Positions 17,389-25,598 of a stretch of DNA of 64,000 bases are shown here, in pieces (position 1 is the stretch's first letter; every line of letters starts with the position of its first letter). The position numbers and the translations under genes are program-made. Source of the stretch: a bacterium (GTDB taxonomy: Bacteria; Myxococcota_A; Bradymonadia; UBA7976; UBA1532); assembly GCA_030427205.1 (NCBI GenBank), contig JAUHXC010000008.1, positions 1 through 64,000 on the forward strand, read 5' to 3'. A model generated the notes under the pieces. That model saw only the letters and a program-made list of their open reading frames with translations. It ran no database searches and was not told the origin of the DNA.

Positions 17389-18915
17389 TCAGCTCTGCGC
17401 CAGCGCGCGCTCGCGCACCGCCGCTTTGAGGACCTTGCCGCTCGCGTTCTTGGGCAGCGCGTCGAGCTGCACGTAGCGCTTGGGCACCTTGAACTTCGCG
17501 AGGTGGTCGGCGCACCAGCGCTTGACCGCCGCCCCGTCGAGGGTCGCGCCGCCTTCGGCGACCAGCGCCGCCAGCCCCACCTCACCCCACTTCTCGTGCG
17601 GCACGGCGATCACCGCCACCTCGGCCACGCCGGGCATCGCCAGGATCACGCTCTCGATCTCGGCGGGATAGACGTTCTCGCCGCCGCTGATGAACATGTC
17701 CTTCTTGCGCCCGGCCACGTAGAAGTAGCCGTCGTCGTCGACGCGAGCGTAGTCGCCGGTGTGGAACCAGCCGCCGCGGATCGCCTTGGCGGTGTTCTCT
17801 TCGTCTTCGAAGTAGCCGGCGCAGACGATGGGCCCGCCGAGCAGCATCTCACCGACCTCGCCGACGGGCAGCGGGCGACCCGCGTCGTCGACCACCCGCG
17901 CCGCGCCGTGCAGCACCGGCATGCCGACGCTGCCCCGCTTGTGCGGCACCATCCACGGCGGCAGCGAGAAGCAGTTCGGGCCGACCTCGGTCATGCCGAA
18001 GCCCTGGCGGAACATATAGCCCCGGTCGAGCCACGCGTCGAGCAGCGGATCAGGCAGCGGCGCGCCCCCGCAGAGCACGGTTTGCAGGCTGCGGGTATCG
18101 TGGTCGTCGAGCCCGGCGTCGAGCAGCATCTGGTACATCGTGGGCACCGCGACGGTGGCGGTGATGCCCCACTCTTCGATGGTCTCGAGCGACCGCGGCG
18201 CGTCGAACGCGCTCATCAGTGCCACCGTGCCGCCCCGGTAGAGGGTCGGCGTCGCGAGGCAGTTCAGCCCGCCGGTATGGAACAGCGGCAGAAACGCGAG
18301 CACCTTGTCGTCCGGCGAGAGGTCGCAGGCGTAGACGGTGTTGATCGCGTTGTAGAACACCTGCCGGTGCGGCAGCATCACGCCCTTGGGCTTTCCGGTG
18401 GTGCCGCTGGTGTACAGCAGCATCGCCACCGTCTCGGGATCGCGGTCGACCAGCGCCGGGGTATCGCAGGCGTCGGCCAGCAGCGCCTCGTAGGTCGGAT
18501 CCTGCCCGCGCAGCGGCTCGCCGAGGGCCACGCCGCGCAGCGCGCCGTGGTTCTCGAGGATCTGCCCCGCCGCGGCCAGCGACGGCGTATCGTAGATCAG
18601 GACCCGCGGCCGACAGCGGGCGACGATGTCGTCGAGCTCCTTGGCCGCCAGCCGCCAGTTGAGCGGGGTGAACGCCGCGCCGAGGCGCAGGCAGGCGACG
18701 ACCATCTCGAAGGTCTCGATGCCGTTGCGCGCCAGCAGGCAGACCCGATCGCCGGGCATGACCCCTTGGGCCGCGAGGCCGTGGGTCAATCGCCACGCCC
18801 GCGACGACAGCTCGCCATAGCGCAGCGCGCGCCCGGTCTCGACCTCGCGCAGGGCCACCCGCCACGGCGCGACCCGGGCCCACTGCTCGATGAAATCTGC
18901 CTGACCGGTCAGCAT
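17389..18915 (-). CDS. AMP-dependent acyl-CoA synthetase/ligase
   Basis: The 508-residue enzyme has all ANL-superfamily motifs: P-loop LLYTSGTTGKPKGVMLPH, the A5-like QGFGMTEVGPNC, the hinge block FHTGDYARVDDDGYF with GRKKDMFISGGENVYP, and the C-terminal catalytic lysine in PKNASGKVLK. Such enzymes activate a carboxylic acid to an acyl-adenylate and then an acyl-CoA. Substrate is not readable from sequence; short or medium fatty acids that feed PHA synthesis are likely from context. The start at ATG 18915 is chosen over an upstream in-frame start that would overlap phaC. It lies 40 bases after phaC in the same direction. Confidence 0.9.
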   Translation of the reverse strand: MLTGQADFIEQWARVAPWRVALREVETGRALRYGELSSRAWRLTHGLAAQGVMPGDRVCLLARNGIETFEMVVACLRLGAAFTPLNWRLAAKELDDIVARCRPRVLIYDTPSLAAAGQILENHGALRGVALGEPLRGQDPTYEALLADACDTPALVDRDPETVAMLLYTSGTTGKPKGVMLPHRQVFYNAINTVYACDLSPDDKVLAFLPLFHTGGLNCLATPTLYRGGTVALMSAFDAPRSLETIEEWGITATVAVPTMYQMLLDAGLDDHDTRSLQTVLCGGAPLPDPLLDAWLDRGYMFRQGFGMTEVGPNCFSLPPWMVPHKRGSVGMPVLHGAARVVDDAGRPLPVGEVGEMLLGGPIVCAGYFEDEENTAKAIRGGWFHTGDYARVDDDGYFYVAGRKKDMFISGGENVYPAEIESVILAMPGVAEVAVIAVPHEKWGEVGLAALVAEGGATLDGAAVKRWCADHLAKFKVPKRYVQLDALPKNASGKVLKAAVRERALAQS

Positions 18916-18955
18916 GGCTGCCTCGACCCCTCGTATCGTCTGCCCCGGCGGGCCC

Positions 18956-19990
18956 TCAGTCGTGCTGAGCGATCCACTCACTGATGGCCGGCCAGAAGAC
19001 CTTGCGCCCCTTGCTCGACGAGCTGAGGCCGATGTGGCCGGTCCGAAACTCCATCGCGGTCTTGTCTTCGCTGCCGATGACGTCGAGCAGCACCTTGGCG
19101 CTCGGCGGCGGCACGATGTGATCGCGCAGGGCGATGATGGCCAGGGTCGGCGCCTCGATGCGGCTCAGGTCGACCCGCTCGCCGCCGATGAACATCCGCC
19201 CCTTGAGGAAGTTGTTCGTCTGGTAGCAGTCCTTGATGTACTGCCGGTACAGCTCGCCGGGGAAAGGCACGTTGTCCGACGACCACTTCTCCATCCGCCG
19301 CCAGATGTCGATGAAGCCGTCGCGCTCGCGGTTCTGCCACAGGTCGCGCCACTTGGTGGCGTTGGTCAGCGGCATCAGCATGCGCGAGCCGCCCTCCATC
19401 AGCCAGGTGGGCACGTTGCCGAAGGCGTCGACGATGGCGTCCGGGTTGAAGTTCTCCGGGCGGGTCCAGGTGCTGAAGAGCCCCTCGTCGTGGAAGTCGA
19501 CCGGCACCGCCATCGAGACGACCGTCTTGATGCGCGCCGGGCGCAGCGCGGCATAGGCCAGCGCCATCGTTCCGCCCATGCAATAGCCGTAGAGGTGGGC
19601 CTGCGCGACCCCCTCGCGCGCGCAGGCGGTGCGCATCGCGAGGTCGATATAGGTGATCGCGTAGTCTTCCCACGTCTTCTTCGACTCGGCGATGCCCGGC
19701 ACGCCCCAGTCGATGACGTAGCACGGGTGCCCGCTCTCGGTGAGGTACTCCAGCAGGCTGCGCCCGGGCATGAAGTCGAGGATGTAGTAGCGGTTGATCA
19801 GCGAGTAGCTGAACACGATCGGGGTCTTGTGGCGCGTCTCGCCGCGGGCGGCGAAGTGCAGCACCCGCATCGGGCCGCGGCTGGCCACCACGTCGTAGGG
19901 CAGGTGGCTGGTCTCGGCGTCGACCCCGCGATACTCCATCGGCACCAGACGCCCGATGGCGTCCTTGACGGCTCCGGCGATCTGCTTCAT
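18956..19990 (-). CDS. phaC: Class III poly(3-hydroxyalkanoate) synthase subunit PhaC
   Basis: The 344-residue protein is the size of class III/IV synthases. It carries the lipase-like box GYCMGG with the active cysteine, the aspartate in ALRDHIVPP and the histidine in RTGHIGLSS, which together form the catalytic triad that polymerises hydroxyacyl-CoA. VFSYSLINRYYILDFMPGRS and YVIDWGVPG are also typical. The ATG at 19990 shares its first base with the upstream stop (TGATG); a GTG one codon earlier is possible. Coupling to the small helical gene just upstream supports a two-subunit synthase. It acts at the granule surface. Confidence 0.94.
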   Translation of the reverse strand: MKQIAGAVKDAIGRLVPMEYRGVDAETSHLPYDVVASRGPMRVLHFAARGETRHKTPIVFSYSLINRYYILDFMPGRSLLEYLTESGHPCYVIDWGVPGIAESKKTWEDYAITYIDLAMRTACAREGVAQAHLYGYCMGGTMALAYAALRPARIKTVVSMAVPVDFHDEGLFSTWTRPENFNPDAIVDAFGNVPTWLMEGGSRMLMPLTNATKWRDLWQNRERDGFIDIWRRMEKWSSDNVPFPGELYRQYIKDCYQTNNFLKGRMFIGGERVDLSRIEAPTLAIIALRDHIVPPPSAKVLLDVIGSEDKTAMEFRTGHIGLSSSSKGRKVFWPAISEWIAQHD

Positions 19991-20415
19991 CACGCCGCCT
20001 CCCCAGGCCGGGCCAGCGCCGCCTCGAGCCGCCCGGCGAGGGCCTCGTTGCGCGCGGCGAAGTCGTCGAGCTGGGCGACGAGCGCCGCGTTCTCGGCGTC
20101 GGCGGTGGCCAGCCGGGCGCTCAGCTTGTCGAGCATGCGCTCGAGCTCGTCGAGCCGGCCGTGCAAGCCCTGCACGTCACCGAGCGTCGGCAGCCGCATG
20201 TTGTGCAGGGTCTCCTCGGTCATGCGGTCGAGCTGGGCCTTGAAGGTGAACGAGTTCTCCATGGCCTTGCCCATCTGGCCCAGGAAGCTCTCGTTGCGGG
20301 CGAGCTGCTCGAAGCGCTCGCCCATCCACTTCTCCCAGGTCTTCATCGCCTCGGCGGGCTGGCTGCTCAGCTTGCCGAACAGCTCGAAGAACGGGTTCTT
20401 GCGGTCTTCGCTCAT
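19990..20415 (-). CDS. Small PhaE-like PHA synthase partner subunit
   Basis: The 141-residue product starts at ATG 20415 behind GAGGA. It is all-helical. FFELFGKLSSQPAEAMKTWE, FTFKAQLDRMTEETLHNMRLP and a C-terminal coiled coil (LDELERMLDKLSARLATA) resemble the C-terminal part of class III PhaE or the class IV Bacillus partner. It is much shorter than classical PhaE (about 350 residues). Its stop overlaps the phaC start. It most likely binds and stabilises PhaC. The family assignment rests on context and the LP...D...L.R.DELER pattern, so it is moderately sure. Confidence 0.75.
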   Translation of the reverse strand: MSEDRKNPFFELFGKLSSQPAEAMKTWEKWMGERFEQLARNESFLGQMGKAMENSFTFKAQLDRMTEETLHNMRLPTLGDVQGLHGRLDELERMLDKLSARLATADAENAALVAQLDDFAARNEALAGRLEAALARPGEAA

Positions 20416-20471
20416 GACATCCTCGTTCGCGCACATCGTCGGATGGTCGGCGGGCGCCGACGGCCCACCGC

Positions 20472-20522
20472 TGCCATGCGCGGCATGGCACCGGTCGGCC
20501 GTCCGCTCGCGAGCGGACGGCC
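20472..20522. other. Two tandem hairpins between phasin and synthase-subunit genes
   Basis: An 8-base stem TGCCATGC/GCATGGCA with a GCG loop (20472-20490) is followed by a perfect 26-base palindrome (GGCCGTCCGCTCG plus its complement, 20497-20522). Both lie just after the phasin stop on the minus strand. There is no U-run. They could reduce read-through or protect the phasin transcript so that phasin is made in excess over synthase. Confidence 0.65.
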
Positions 20523-20530
20523 TCGGCGGC

Positions 20531-20779
20531 TCAGACGGCCGGCGAGAACGCCTGCTCGACCAGCTTGATCTGCTTCTCGACGAAGCTCTGCGCCTGCTTG
20601 CCGAACTCGGTGGCCACGCCCATCTGGCGCTCGGCCATCTGATTCCAGGCGTCCTGAGCGCTCTTGGTGGCCTTCTCGGTCTCGGCCACCATGGTCTCGG
20701 TGGCCTTGGTCACCTGGCCGGTGTACCAGTTCATCTGCTCGGTGAAGAGAGCCTTCTGCTGCTCGAAGAGATCGTTCAC
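20531..20779 (-). CDS. Phasin family protein
   Basis: The 82-residue protein starts at GTG 20779, preceded by GGAGG at a good distance. It is a single amphipathic helical unit (NDLFEQQKALFTEQMNWYTG, then ERQMGVATEFGKQAQSFVEK) typical of phasins that coat PHA granules. It is short for the family (often 110-190 residues). It is the first gene of the PHA locus and has its own promoter and operator-like dyad upstream, as expected for a PhaR-controlled granule coat protein. An upstream ATG would give 126 residues but the extra part would overlap the -10 element and lacks phasin-like composition. Confidence 0.88.
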   Translation of the reverse strand: MNDLFEQQKALFTEQMNWYTGQVTKATETMVAETEKATKSAQDAWNQMAERQMGVATEFGKQAQSFVEKQIKLVEQAFSPAV

Positions 20780-20828
20780 GACGTCTTCCTCCGCGACTGA
20801 ATGGTGATTCGCCGTGCGTGCAGGGAGG

Positions 20829-20857
20829 AGTATGGTGCCGGTGGTCGGCGGCGTCAA
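20829..20857 (-). promoter_or_regulatory. Sigma-70-type promoter of the phasin gene
   Basis: On the minus strand TTGACG (20857-20852) and CATACT (20834-20829) are separated by 17 bases, matching the vegetative consensus at 5/6 and 4/6 positions. Transcription would begin near 20822, giving a leader of about 43 bases that holds the GGAGG site. Confidence 0.65.
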
Positions 20858-20862
20858 CCGAT

Positions 20863-20881
20863 TTTTGTGCAATGCACAAAA
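20863..20881. promoter_or_regulatory. Candidate PhaR operator
   Basis: TTTTGTGCAATGCACAAAA is a perfect 9-base dyad with one central base and contains TGCNNNGCA, the kind of TGC/GCA dyad reported for PhaR repressors. It lies 5 bases upstream of the phasin -35 box. The short AT-rich patch stands out from the GC-rich surroundings. Assignment to PhaR is inferred from context. Confidence 0.6.
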
Positions 20882-21053
20882 CCGAAACACAACCATTTGC
20901 AGTTCGAACACTTAGACAGGCCGCAGACTGCGAAACGAGCCATCGAGGCCCAGCGACCGCAGCGGTGCGATGCCCACGCGCTGCGGGACCGGGCTCTGCG
21001 CGTATGGTGTGAGAGGCGACGGCGCGGGGCGGTCGCGCCGACGGGCGGGGTGC

Positions 21054-22340
21054 TCAGCGGCCGGGGATCGGCGGCGGGCCCTTCTTGCCGGTGGTGCTGC
21101 CGGCGCCGAGGGCCTGCAGCCGCTCGACGAGATCGACGCCGAAGATCTCCTTGACCTGCTCGACGGTGCCCTTGGCCCGCAGCGGCAGATCGTCGCCCGA
21201 GACGCCGGGCGCCCGGCCGTCGATCATCGTCAGCTTCTGGATGTGACTCTCGGCGATGACGCCGGTGATCATCGGCAGGATGGTATCGAACTTCTGCAGC
21301 AGGAAGATGTCCTTGGCGTGGCTGCCCGCGGCGCGCCAGGCCTGGGTCATCGTATCGAGCACCTCGGCGCGGGCGCGGCCGTCTTCGATGATCGGCGCCA
21401 CGTCGGCCCGGGCCTTCTCTTCGGCGGCTTCGCACGCCGCCTTGGCCGGCTGCACGACGTCGGCTTCGAGCTGCTGCTTGACCTGCTCGACGCGCGCCTT
21501 CTGCACGTCCACCTCGGCGAGCGCCTGGGCCACCGCCTGGGCGACCGTCGCCTGCTCTTCGGCGACGAGCGCGCCCTTCTGCGACTCGATGTCGGCCAGC
21601 CGCTTGGCGGCGTCGGCCCGGGCGATCTCCACCTTGGCGCTGATCTGGGCGGTGACCTCCTTGAGCCGGTTCTCCGCCTGCCGCACCAGCGCGTCGGCCC
21701 GGGCGCGGGCCTCGGCGATGCGCGACTTGCGGATGATCTCGGCGTTCTTGCGGCGCCCGATCGAGTCGAGATAGCGCACGTCGTCGGAGACGTTCTGCAC
21801 GTTGAGCGTATCGACGACGAGGCCCAGGTTGTTCATGTCGGCTTCGGCCTGCTCGACGAGCCGCTCGGCGAACTTGATCTTGTCCTCGTTGACCTCTTCG
21901 GGGGTCATGGTCGCCAGCACGCCGCGCAGCGCGCCTTCGAGGGTGGCCTTGGCGACCCGGATGATGTCGGCCCGCTGCCGACCGAGGAAGCGCTCGATGG
22001 CCTGGTTGAGCACCGGCTCCTGGCCGGCGACCTTGACGTTGGCCACCGCGTGCACCGTGAGCGGCACGCCGCCCCGGCTGTAGGCCCCCGAGGCGCCCAG
22101 CTCGATGACCATGTTGGTCAGGTCGATGCGATCGACCCGCTCCATGAGCGGGATGCGCACGCCGCGCCCGCCCTTGATGAGCCGGTAGCCCACCATGCGA
22201 TTGCCCAGGCGGCGGGCGCGCCCGGAGAAGATGAGCACCTCGTTGGGCGCACAGATGTAGATCAGCTTGCGCAGGCTCAGGACGCCCAGGAAGGCGATGA
22301 CGGCGAGCACTGCACCCATGACGATGATGGCTTCGGACAT
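21054..22340 (-). CDS. Flotillin-family SPFH protein (copy 1)
   Basis: The 428-residue protein has an N-terminal membrane helix (IIVMGAVLAVIAFLGVLSL) and a band-7/SPFH domain at about residues 28-210. Hallmarks include YICAPNEVLIFSGR, GVRIPLMERVDRIDL and EGALRGVLATMTPEEVNEDK. A long helical flotillin repeat region rich in A, E, K and R runs from about 210 to 330. The tail is short and proline-rich (KKGPPPIPGR). Flotillins oligomerise on the inner leaflet and organise membrane microdomains. It lies 12 bases after a second flotillin of similar design and downstream of nfeD. ATG 22340. Confidence 0.92.
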   Translation of the reverse strand: MSEAIIVMGAVLAVIAFLGVLSLRKLIYICAPNEVLIFSGRARRLGNRMVGYRLIKGGRGVRIPLMERVDRIDLTNMVIELGASGAYSRGGVPLTVHAVANVKVAGQEPVLNQAIERFLGRQRADIIRVAKATLEGALRGVLATMTPEEVNEDKIKFAERLVEQAEADMNNLGLVVDTLNVQNVSDDVRYLDSIGRRKNAEIIRKSRIAEARARADALVRQAENRLKEVTAQISAKVEIARADAAKRLADIESQKGALVAEEQATVAQAVAQALAEVDVQKARVEQVKQQLEADVVQPAKAACEAAEEKARADVAPIIEDGRARAEVLDTMTQAWRAAGSHAKDIFLLQKFDTILPMITGVIAESHIQKLTMIDGRAPGVSGDDLPLRAKGTVEQVKEIFGVDLVERLQALGAGSTTGKKGPPPIPGR

Positions 22341-22352
22341 GTCGGCCTCCTC

Positions 22353-23768
22353 TCAGCGCTCGCCGTGGGGGTCGAGATCGGGCTTGGTCTCGGCCGGTTT
22401 GGGGAAGGCCCGACCGTCGGACGGGCCGCTGCGCAAGCCGGAGACACCGGCCGCGCCGAGCGGCGACCGCGGCGCCGCGCTCGTGCGGGTGGGCTCGGCG
22501 CTCGCGGGGGCGTCCGGCGCGAGGACGCCGGTGCGCCCGAGCACGTCGGGCACGTCGATGCCCGTCGTGCGGGCGATGGCCGAGAAGACCGTCTCGAGCA
22601 TGGCCGGATAGGCCGCGGTGTAGGCCGCGAGGGTCTGCCCGTCGCCGCCGTCGATGAGGTTGAGGTTCTCGACGTGCACCCGCCCGACGGCCGCGGTGGC
22701 GCTGGCGAGGATCTTCTCGAGCTGGTCGATGACGTAGATCTGCATCGCCGCGTCGCCCGCCTGCACCCACGCCGCCCGGAACTGGTCGAGCGCGTTGCGC
22801 ACCGCCTCACCGCGGGCGCGGATGGTCGCCGCCTCACCGCGCGCCGCGAACGCCGACGCCCGCTTGTTGGCCTCGGCGGGCATGACCTCGTCGATGCGCA
22901 GCCGCAGCTCTTCGAGGGTCGCGCGCACCCGCTGCAGCTCCTGCTCGGCGGTGGCCCGCGCCTCGCGGGCGGCGGCCAGCGTGCGCTCTTCGGCCGACTT
23001 GACCTCCTGCTCGAGCTCGGCCTGCACCTGCCGCAGCTGGTTCTGCAGCCGGGCGATCGCGGCGTCGGCCTCGTTCTTCTTCACCTCGGCCCGCCCGATC
23101 TGGGCCGCCTCTTCCTCTTCGGCCTCGCGCTGGGCGTCCGACTCGGCGATCTCGGCGTCCTTGACCACGTTGGCGATGGCCTCGCGGCCGATGGAGTCGA
23201 GGTAGCTGACGTCGTCGGCGACGTGCTGGATCTTCAGGGTGTCGAGGTGGATGCCGAGCTTGCGCAGGTCGTCGGACGAGTCGGCCTGAAGCTGCTGGGC
23301 GAACTTCAGCCGGCTCTCGTTGACCTCTTCGGGGGTCAGCTTGGCGAGCACCTCACGCAGGTGCCCTTCGAGGGTCTCCTTGGCCACCCGGCGGACCTCG
23401 TCGAGGTTCTGGCCGAGGAAGCGCTCGATGGCGTTGCCGATGACCCCGCGGTCGCTGCTGATCTTGACGTTGGCGATGGCCCCGACGTTGAGCGCGATGC
23501 CGCCGCGGGAGTAGGCCCCGCGGATCGACAGCGGGACCTCGATGACGTTGAGGGTCATCCGGTCGACCGTCTCGATGATCGGGACGCGCCAGCCGCGGCC
23601 GCCGAAGACGAGGCGGAAGCCCCGCGTGCTGCCGTCGGAGAGCCGATGCTGTCGCCCGGAGAAGATGAGCACTTCGTTGGGCGGGCAGATATAGAGCAGG
23701 CTCTTGGCGATGGCGATGAGCATCAACAGGCCCACGACCACCGCGAGCGCGATGTAGACCTCGGTCAT
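22353..23768 (-). CDS. Flotillin-family SPFH protein (copy 2)
   Basis: The 471-residue protein starts at ATG 23768 with a membrane helix (VYIALAVVVGLLMLIAIA). Its SPFH domain is parallel to copy 1: YICPPNEVLIFSGR, GWRVPIIETVDRMTLNVIEV and EGHLREVLAKLTPEEVNESR. A coiled-coil region follows (REAEEEEAAQIGRAEVKKNE and onward), and then a longer, disordered A/S/P-rich tail. The two copies are clearly paralogous but diverged, which suggests a hetero-oligomer. It is flanked by nfeD upstream, the classic flotillin partner. Confidence 0.92.
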   Translation of the reverse strand: MTEVYIALAVVVGLLMLIAIAKSLLYICPPNEVLIFSGRQHRLSDGSTRGFRLVFGGRGWRVPIIETVDRMTLNVIEVPLSIRGAYSRGGIALNVGAIANVKISSDRGVIGNAIERFLGQNLDEVRRVAKETLEGHLREVLAKLTPEEVNESRLKFAQQLQADSSDDLRKLGIHLDTLKIQHVADDVSYLDSIGREAIANVVKDAEIAESDAQREAEEEEAAQIGRAEVKKNEADAAIARLQNQLRQVQAELEQEVKSAEERTLAAAREARATAEQELQRVRATLEELRLRIDEVMPAEANKRASAFAARGEAATIRARGEAVRNALDQFRAAWVQAGDAAMQIYVIDQLEKILASATAAVGRVHVENLNLIDGGDGQTLAAYTAAYPAMLETVFSAIARTTGIDVPDVLGRTGVLAPDAPASAEPTRTSAAPRSPLGAAGVSGLRSGPSDGRAFPKPAETKPDLDPHGER

Positions 23769-23835
23769 CGGTCCTCCTCCCGGCCGGCTGGCCGCGTCTG
23801 TTCGGTTCCGGTTTCGCTTCCGATTCCGGGTCGGC

Positions 23836-24501
23836 TCAATCGCCGACGATGGCCTCGCGCCCGACCACCTTCGCCTGGGCGCCGACCATCTCGATGATGA
23901 TGATCGGGGTGCCCGCAGGCAGCGGCTCGCCGACGTCGCTGGTGGCGAGCAGGTCGATCTCCTCGCCGCGCACGCGGGTCCGGATCTTGCCGGTGCCGCC
24001 GGGCTGGATCGCCACCCGCACGACGCCTTCGGCGCCCTGATAGTCCGCCGGGCCGACGTGCCCGTGGGCCTCGCCGCGCTTCAGCGCCCGCATCGCGTAG
24101 GCCATCGACAGCCCGGCCACCAAGCCGGTGCCGCCGGCGGCGATGCCCACCGCGGGCTCAGCGAGCGTACCCAGCCAGGTCAGGATGCCGCCGGTGATGC
24201 CGAAGCCGGCGGCGGCGTAGGTCCAGAAGCGCAGGCTGAGGAAAGGCAGCCAGATGCCCTCGGGGTCGACCCCGTCGAGCACGCGGGCCACGTCGAGGGC
24301 GTGGTCGGCGTCGAGGTCGACGTCGTGATCCACATCGAGGTCGACGTCGTGGTCCACGTCGAGGTCGATGTCGTGGTCGACGTCCAGATCGACGTCGTGG
24401 TCCAGCTCGAGATCGGCGTCGTTGTCGCCGATGCCCCCCAGCGCCGAGAGCACGATGAGGCTGCCGCCGATGATGCCCGCGATGATGTAGAAGGTGAGCA
24501 T
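23836..24501 (-). CDS. NfeD-like membrane protein with Asp/His repeat loop
   Basis: The 221-residue protein starts at ATG 24501 with a first membrane helix (LTFYIIAGIIGGSLIVLSAL). A loop of about 40 residues alternates D, V, L and H (DVDLDVDHD units). Two more hydrophobic helices follow, then a C-terminal OB-fold NfeD domain (YQGAEGVVRVAIQPGGTGKI, GEPLPAGTPIIIIEM). NfeD proteins pair with flotillins in microdomains, and here the gene heads the two-flotillin operon. The acidic, histidine-bearing loop is unusually regular and could bind divalent metal; that is inference. Confidence 0.88.
   Translation of the reverse strand: MLTFYIIAGIIGGSLIVLSALGGIGDNDADLELDHDVDLDVDHDIDLDVDHDVDLDVDHDVDLDADHALDVARVLDGVDPEGIWLPFLSLRFWTYAAAGFGITGGILTWLGTLAEPAVGIAAGGTGLVAGLSMAYAMRALKRGEAHGHVGPADYQGAEGVVRVAIQPGGTGKIRTRVRGEEIDLLATSDVGEPLPAGTPIIIIEMVGAQAKVVGREAIVGD
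24296..24420 (-). repeat. 24-bp tandem repeat encoding DVDLDVDH units
   Basis: About five units of 24 bases built from GACGTCGAC/GATCACGAC-like words encode the aspartate/histidine loop of the NfeD-like protein. Units differ only slightly, suggesting slippage-driven expansion. Confidence 0.75.
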
Positions 24502-24552
24502 GACCGGACGGTAGCAATCCGCCGGCAGGCCCACAAGCGGTCGCGCGGCGCG

Positions 24553-25104
24553 TCAGCCCCAGCCGCGCAGGCGGGTCTCTTCGGTGCGGTACGAGCGCAG
24601 GGACTCGAGCACGACCTCGAGCGCCTTCTCCGAGCCGGCGAAGCCTTCGACCTCGACCGCTTTGTTCTCCAGGGCCTTGTAGTCTTCGAAGAAACGCTGG
24701 ATCTCGCGGAACATGTGCCCCGGCAGCTGGGCGATGTCGGTGTAGTCGTTGAAGGCCGGATCGGTGGTCTGCACCGCGATGATCTTGTCGTCGGCGGCGC
24801 CCTCGTCGGCCATGTGCATCACGCCGATGGCGCGGGCCTGCATGATGGCGAGCGGCACCACCGGCTCGTTGCCGAGCACCAGCACGTCGAGCGGGTCGCC
24901 GTCGGGGCAGTACGAGCGCGGCAGGAAGCCATAGTTGGCCGGGTAGATGACCGACGAGTAGAGGATGCGATCGACCCGCAGGAGCCCCGAGGGCTTGTCC
25001 AGCTCGTACTTGACCTTCGAGCCCTTGGGGATCTCGATGATCACGTTGAAGGCGGTGTGGGCGGTGTCGGGGTTGTTGGGCAGGTCGTGCCAGGGATGGG
25101 CCAT
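24553..25104 (-). CDS. ppa: Inorganic pyrophosphatase (family I)
   Basis: The 183-residue cytoplasmic enzyme hydrolyses pyrophosphate to phosphate. Family I motifs are present: [19 protein letters not shown] with the active lysines, [20 protein letters not shown] with the metal-binding aspartates, [17 protein letters not shown], and [19 protein letters not shown]. The length is normal for the family. ATG 25104 is preceded by AGGAGG. It is transcribed away from the MazG-like gene, sharing a 130-base intergenic region, and lies 51 bases upstream of the nfeD-flotillin operon in the same direction. Confidence 0.95.
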   Translation of the reverse strand: MAHPWHDLPNNPDTAHTAFNVIIEIPKGSKVKYELDKPSGLLRVDRILYSSVIYPANYGFLPRSYCPDGDPLDVLVLGNEPVVPLAIMQARAIGVMHMADEGAADDKIIAVQTTDPAFNDYTDIAQLPGHMFREIQRFFEDYKALENKAVEVEGFAGSEKALEVVLESLRSYRTEETRLRGWG

Positions 25105-25234
25105 CGGGTGTCCTCCTGCGTCGGCGCGCGCGGCGCAGTGCGTATCACGTCGCCCGGGTGCGTCGCCACGGCTTGCCCGGCGATCGACCGTCGCGTACCG
25201 TCCGAGCCCCGATCGGCCCCCCGGAGCAGGCACC

Positions 25235-25588
25235 ATGAGCCCGACCCCCGACCCCGACAGCTACGCCGCCATGCTCGCCGCGGTGCAGGCGTTTCACGAC
25301 AAGCACGACTTCGCGAACACCGGCGGCGAGAAGCTGCCGTATCGTATCGCGCTGATGGCCGAAGAGCTGGGCGAGATCTCGGCGGCGGTCACCAAGGGCC
25401 GGCCGGTCGACGAGATCGCCGAAGAGTGCGCCGATCTGTTCATCCTCATCGTCGGCACGGCGATCGCCGCCGACTTCGACCTGCGCGCGGCGTTCTGGGA
25501 GAAGATGCAGCGCCTCATGCAGCGGCCGTCGCGCACGGTGCGCGATCACATCCGCGTCTCGGCCAGCTTCGGCGACGAGCCGGGCTGA
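25235..25588 (+). CDS. MazG-like nucleotide pyrophosphohydrolase
   Basis: The 117-residue protein is a compact four-helix all-alpha NTP pyrophosphohydrolase. The metal-binding pattern EELGE (in [12 protein letters not shown]) followed by EECADLF matches the EExxE-ExxD signature of MazG/dUTPase-like enzymes. It would hydrolyse (d)NTPs to monophosphate and pyrophosphate, so adjacency to a pyrophosphatase is sensible. ATG 25235 follows GGAGCAGG. It converges on the deoxyhypusine-synthase-like gene with only 10 bases between stops. Confidence 0.85.
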   Translation: MSPTPDPDSYAAMLAAVQAFHDKHDFANTGGEKLPYRIALMAEELGEISAAVTKGRPVDEIAEECADLFILIVGTAIAADFDLRAAFWEKMQRLMQRPSRTVRDHIRVSASFGDEPG

Positions 25589-25598
25589 GCCCGCCGCG

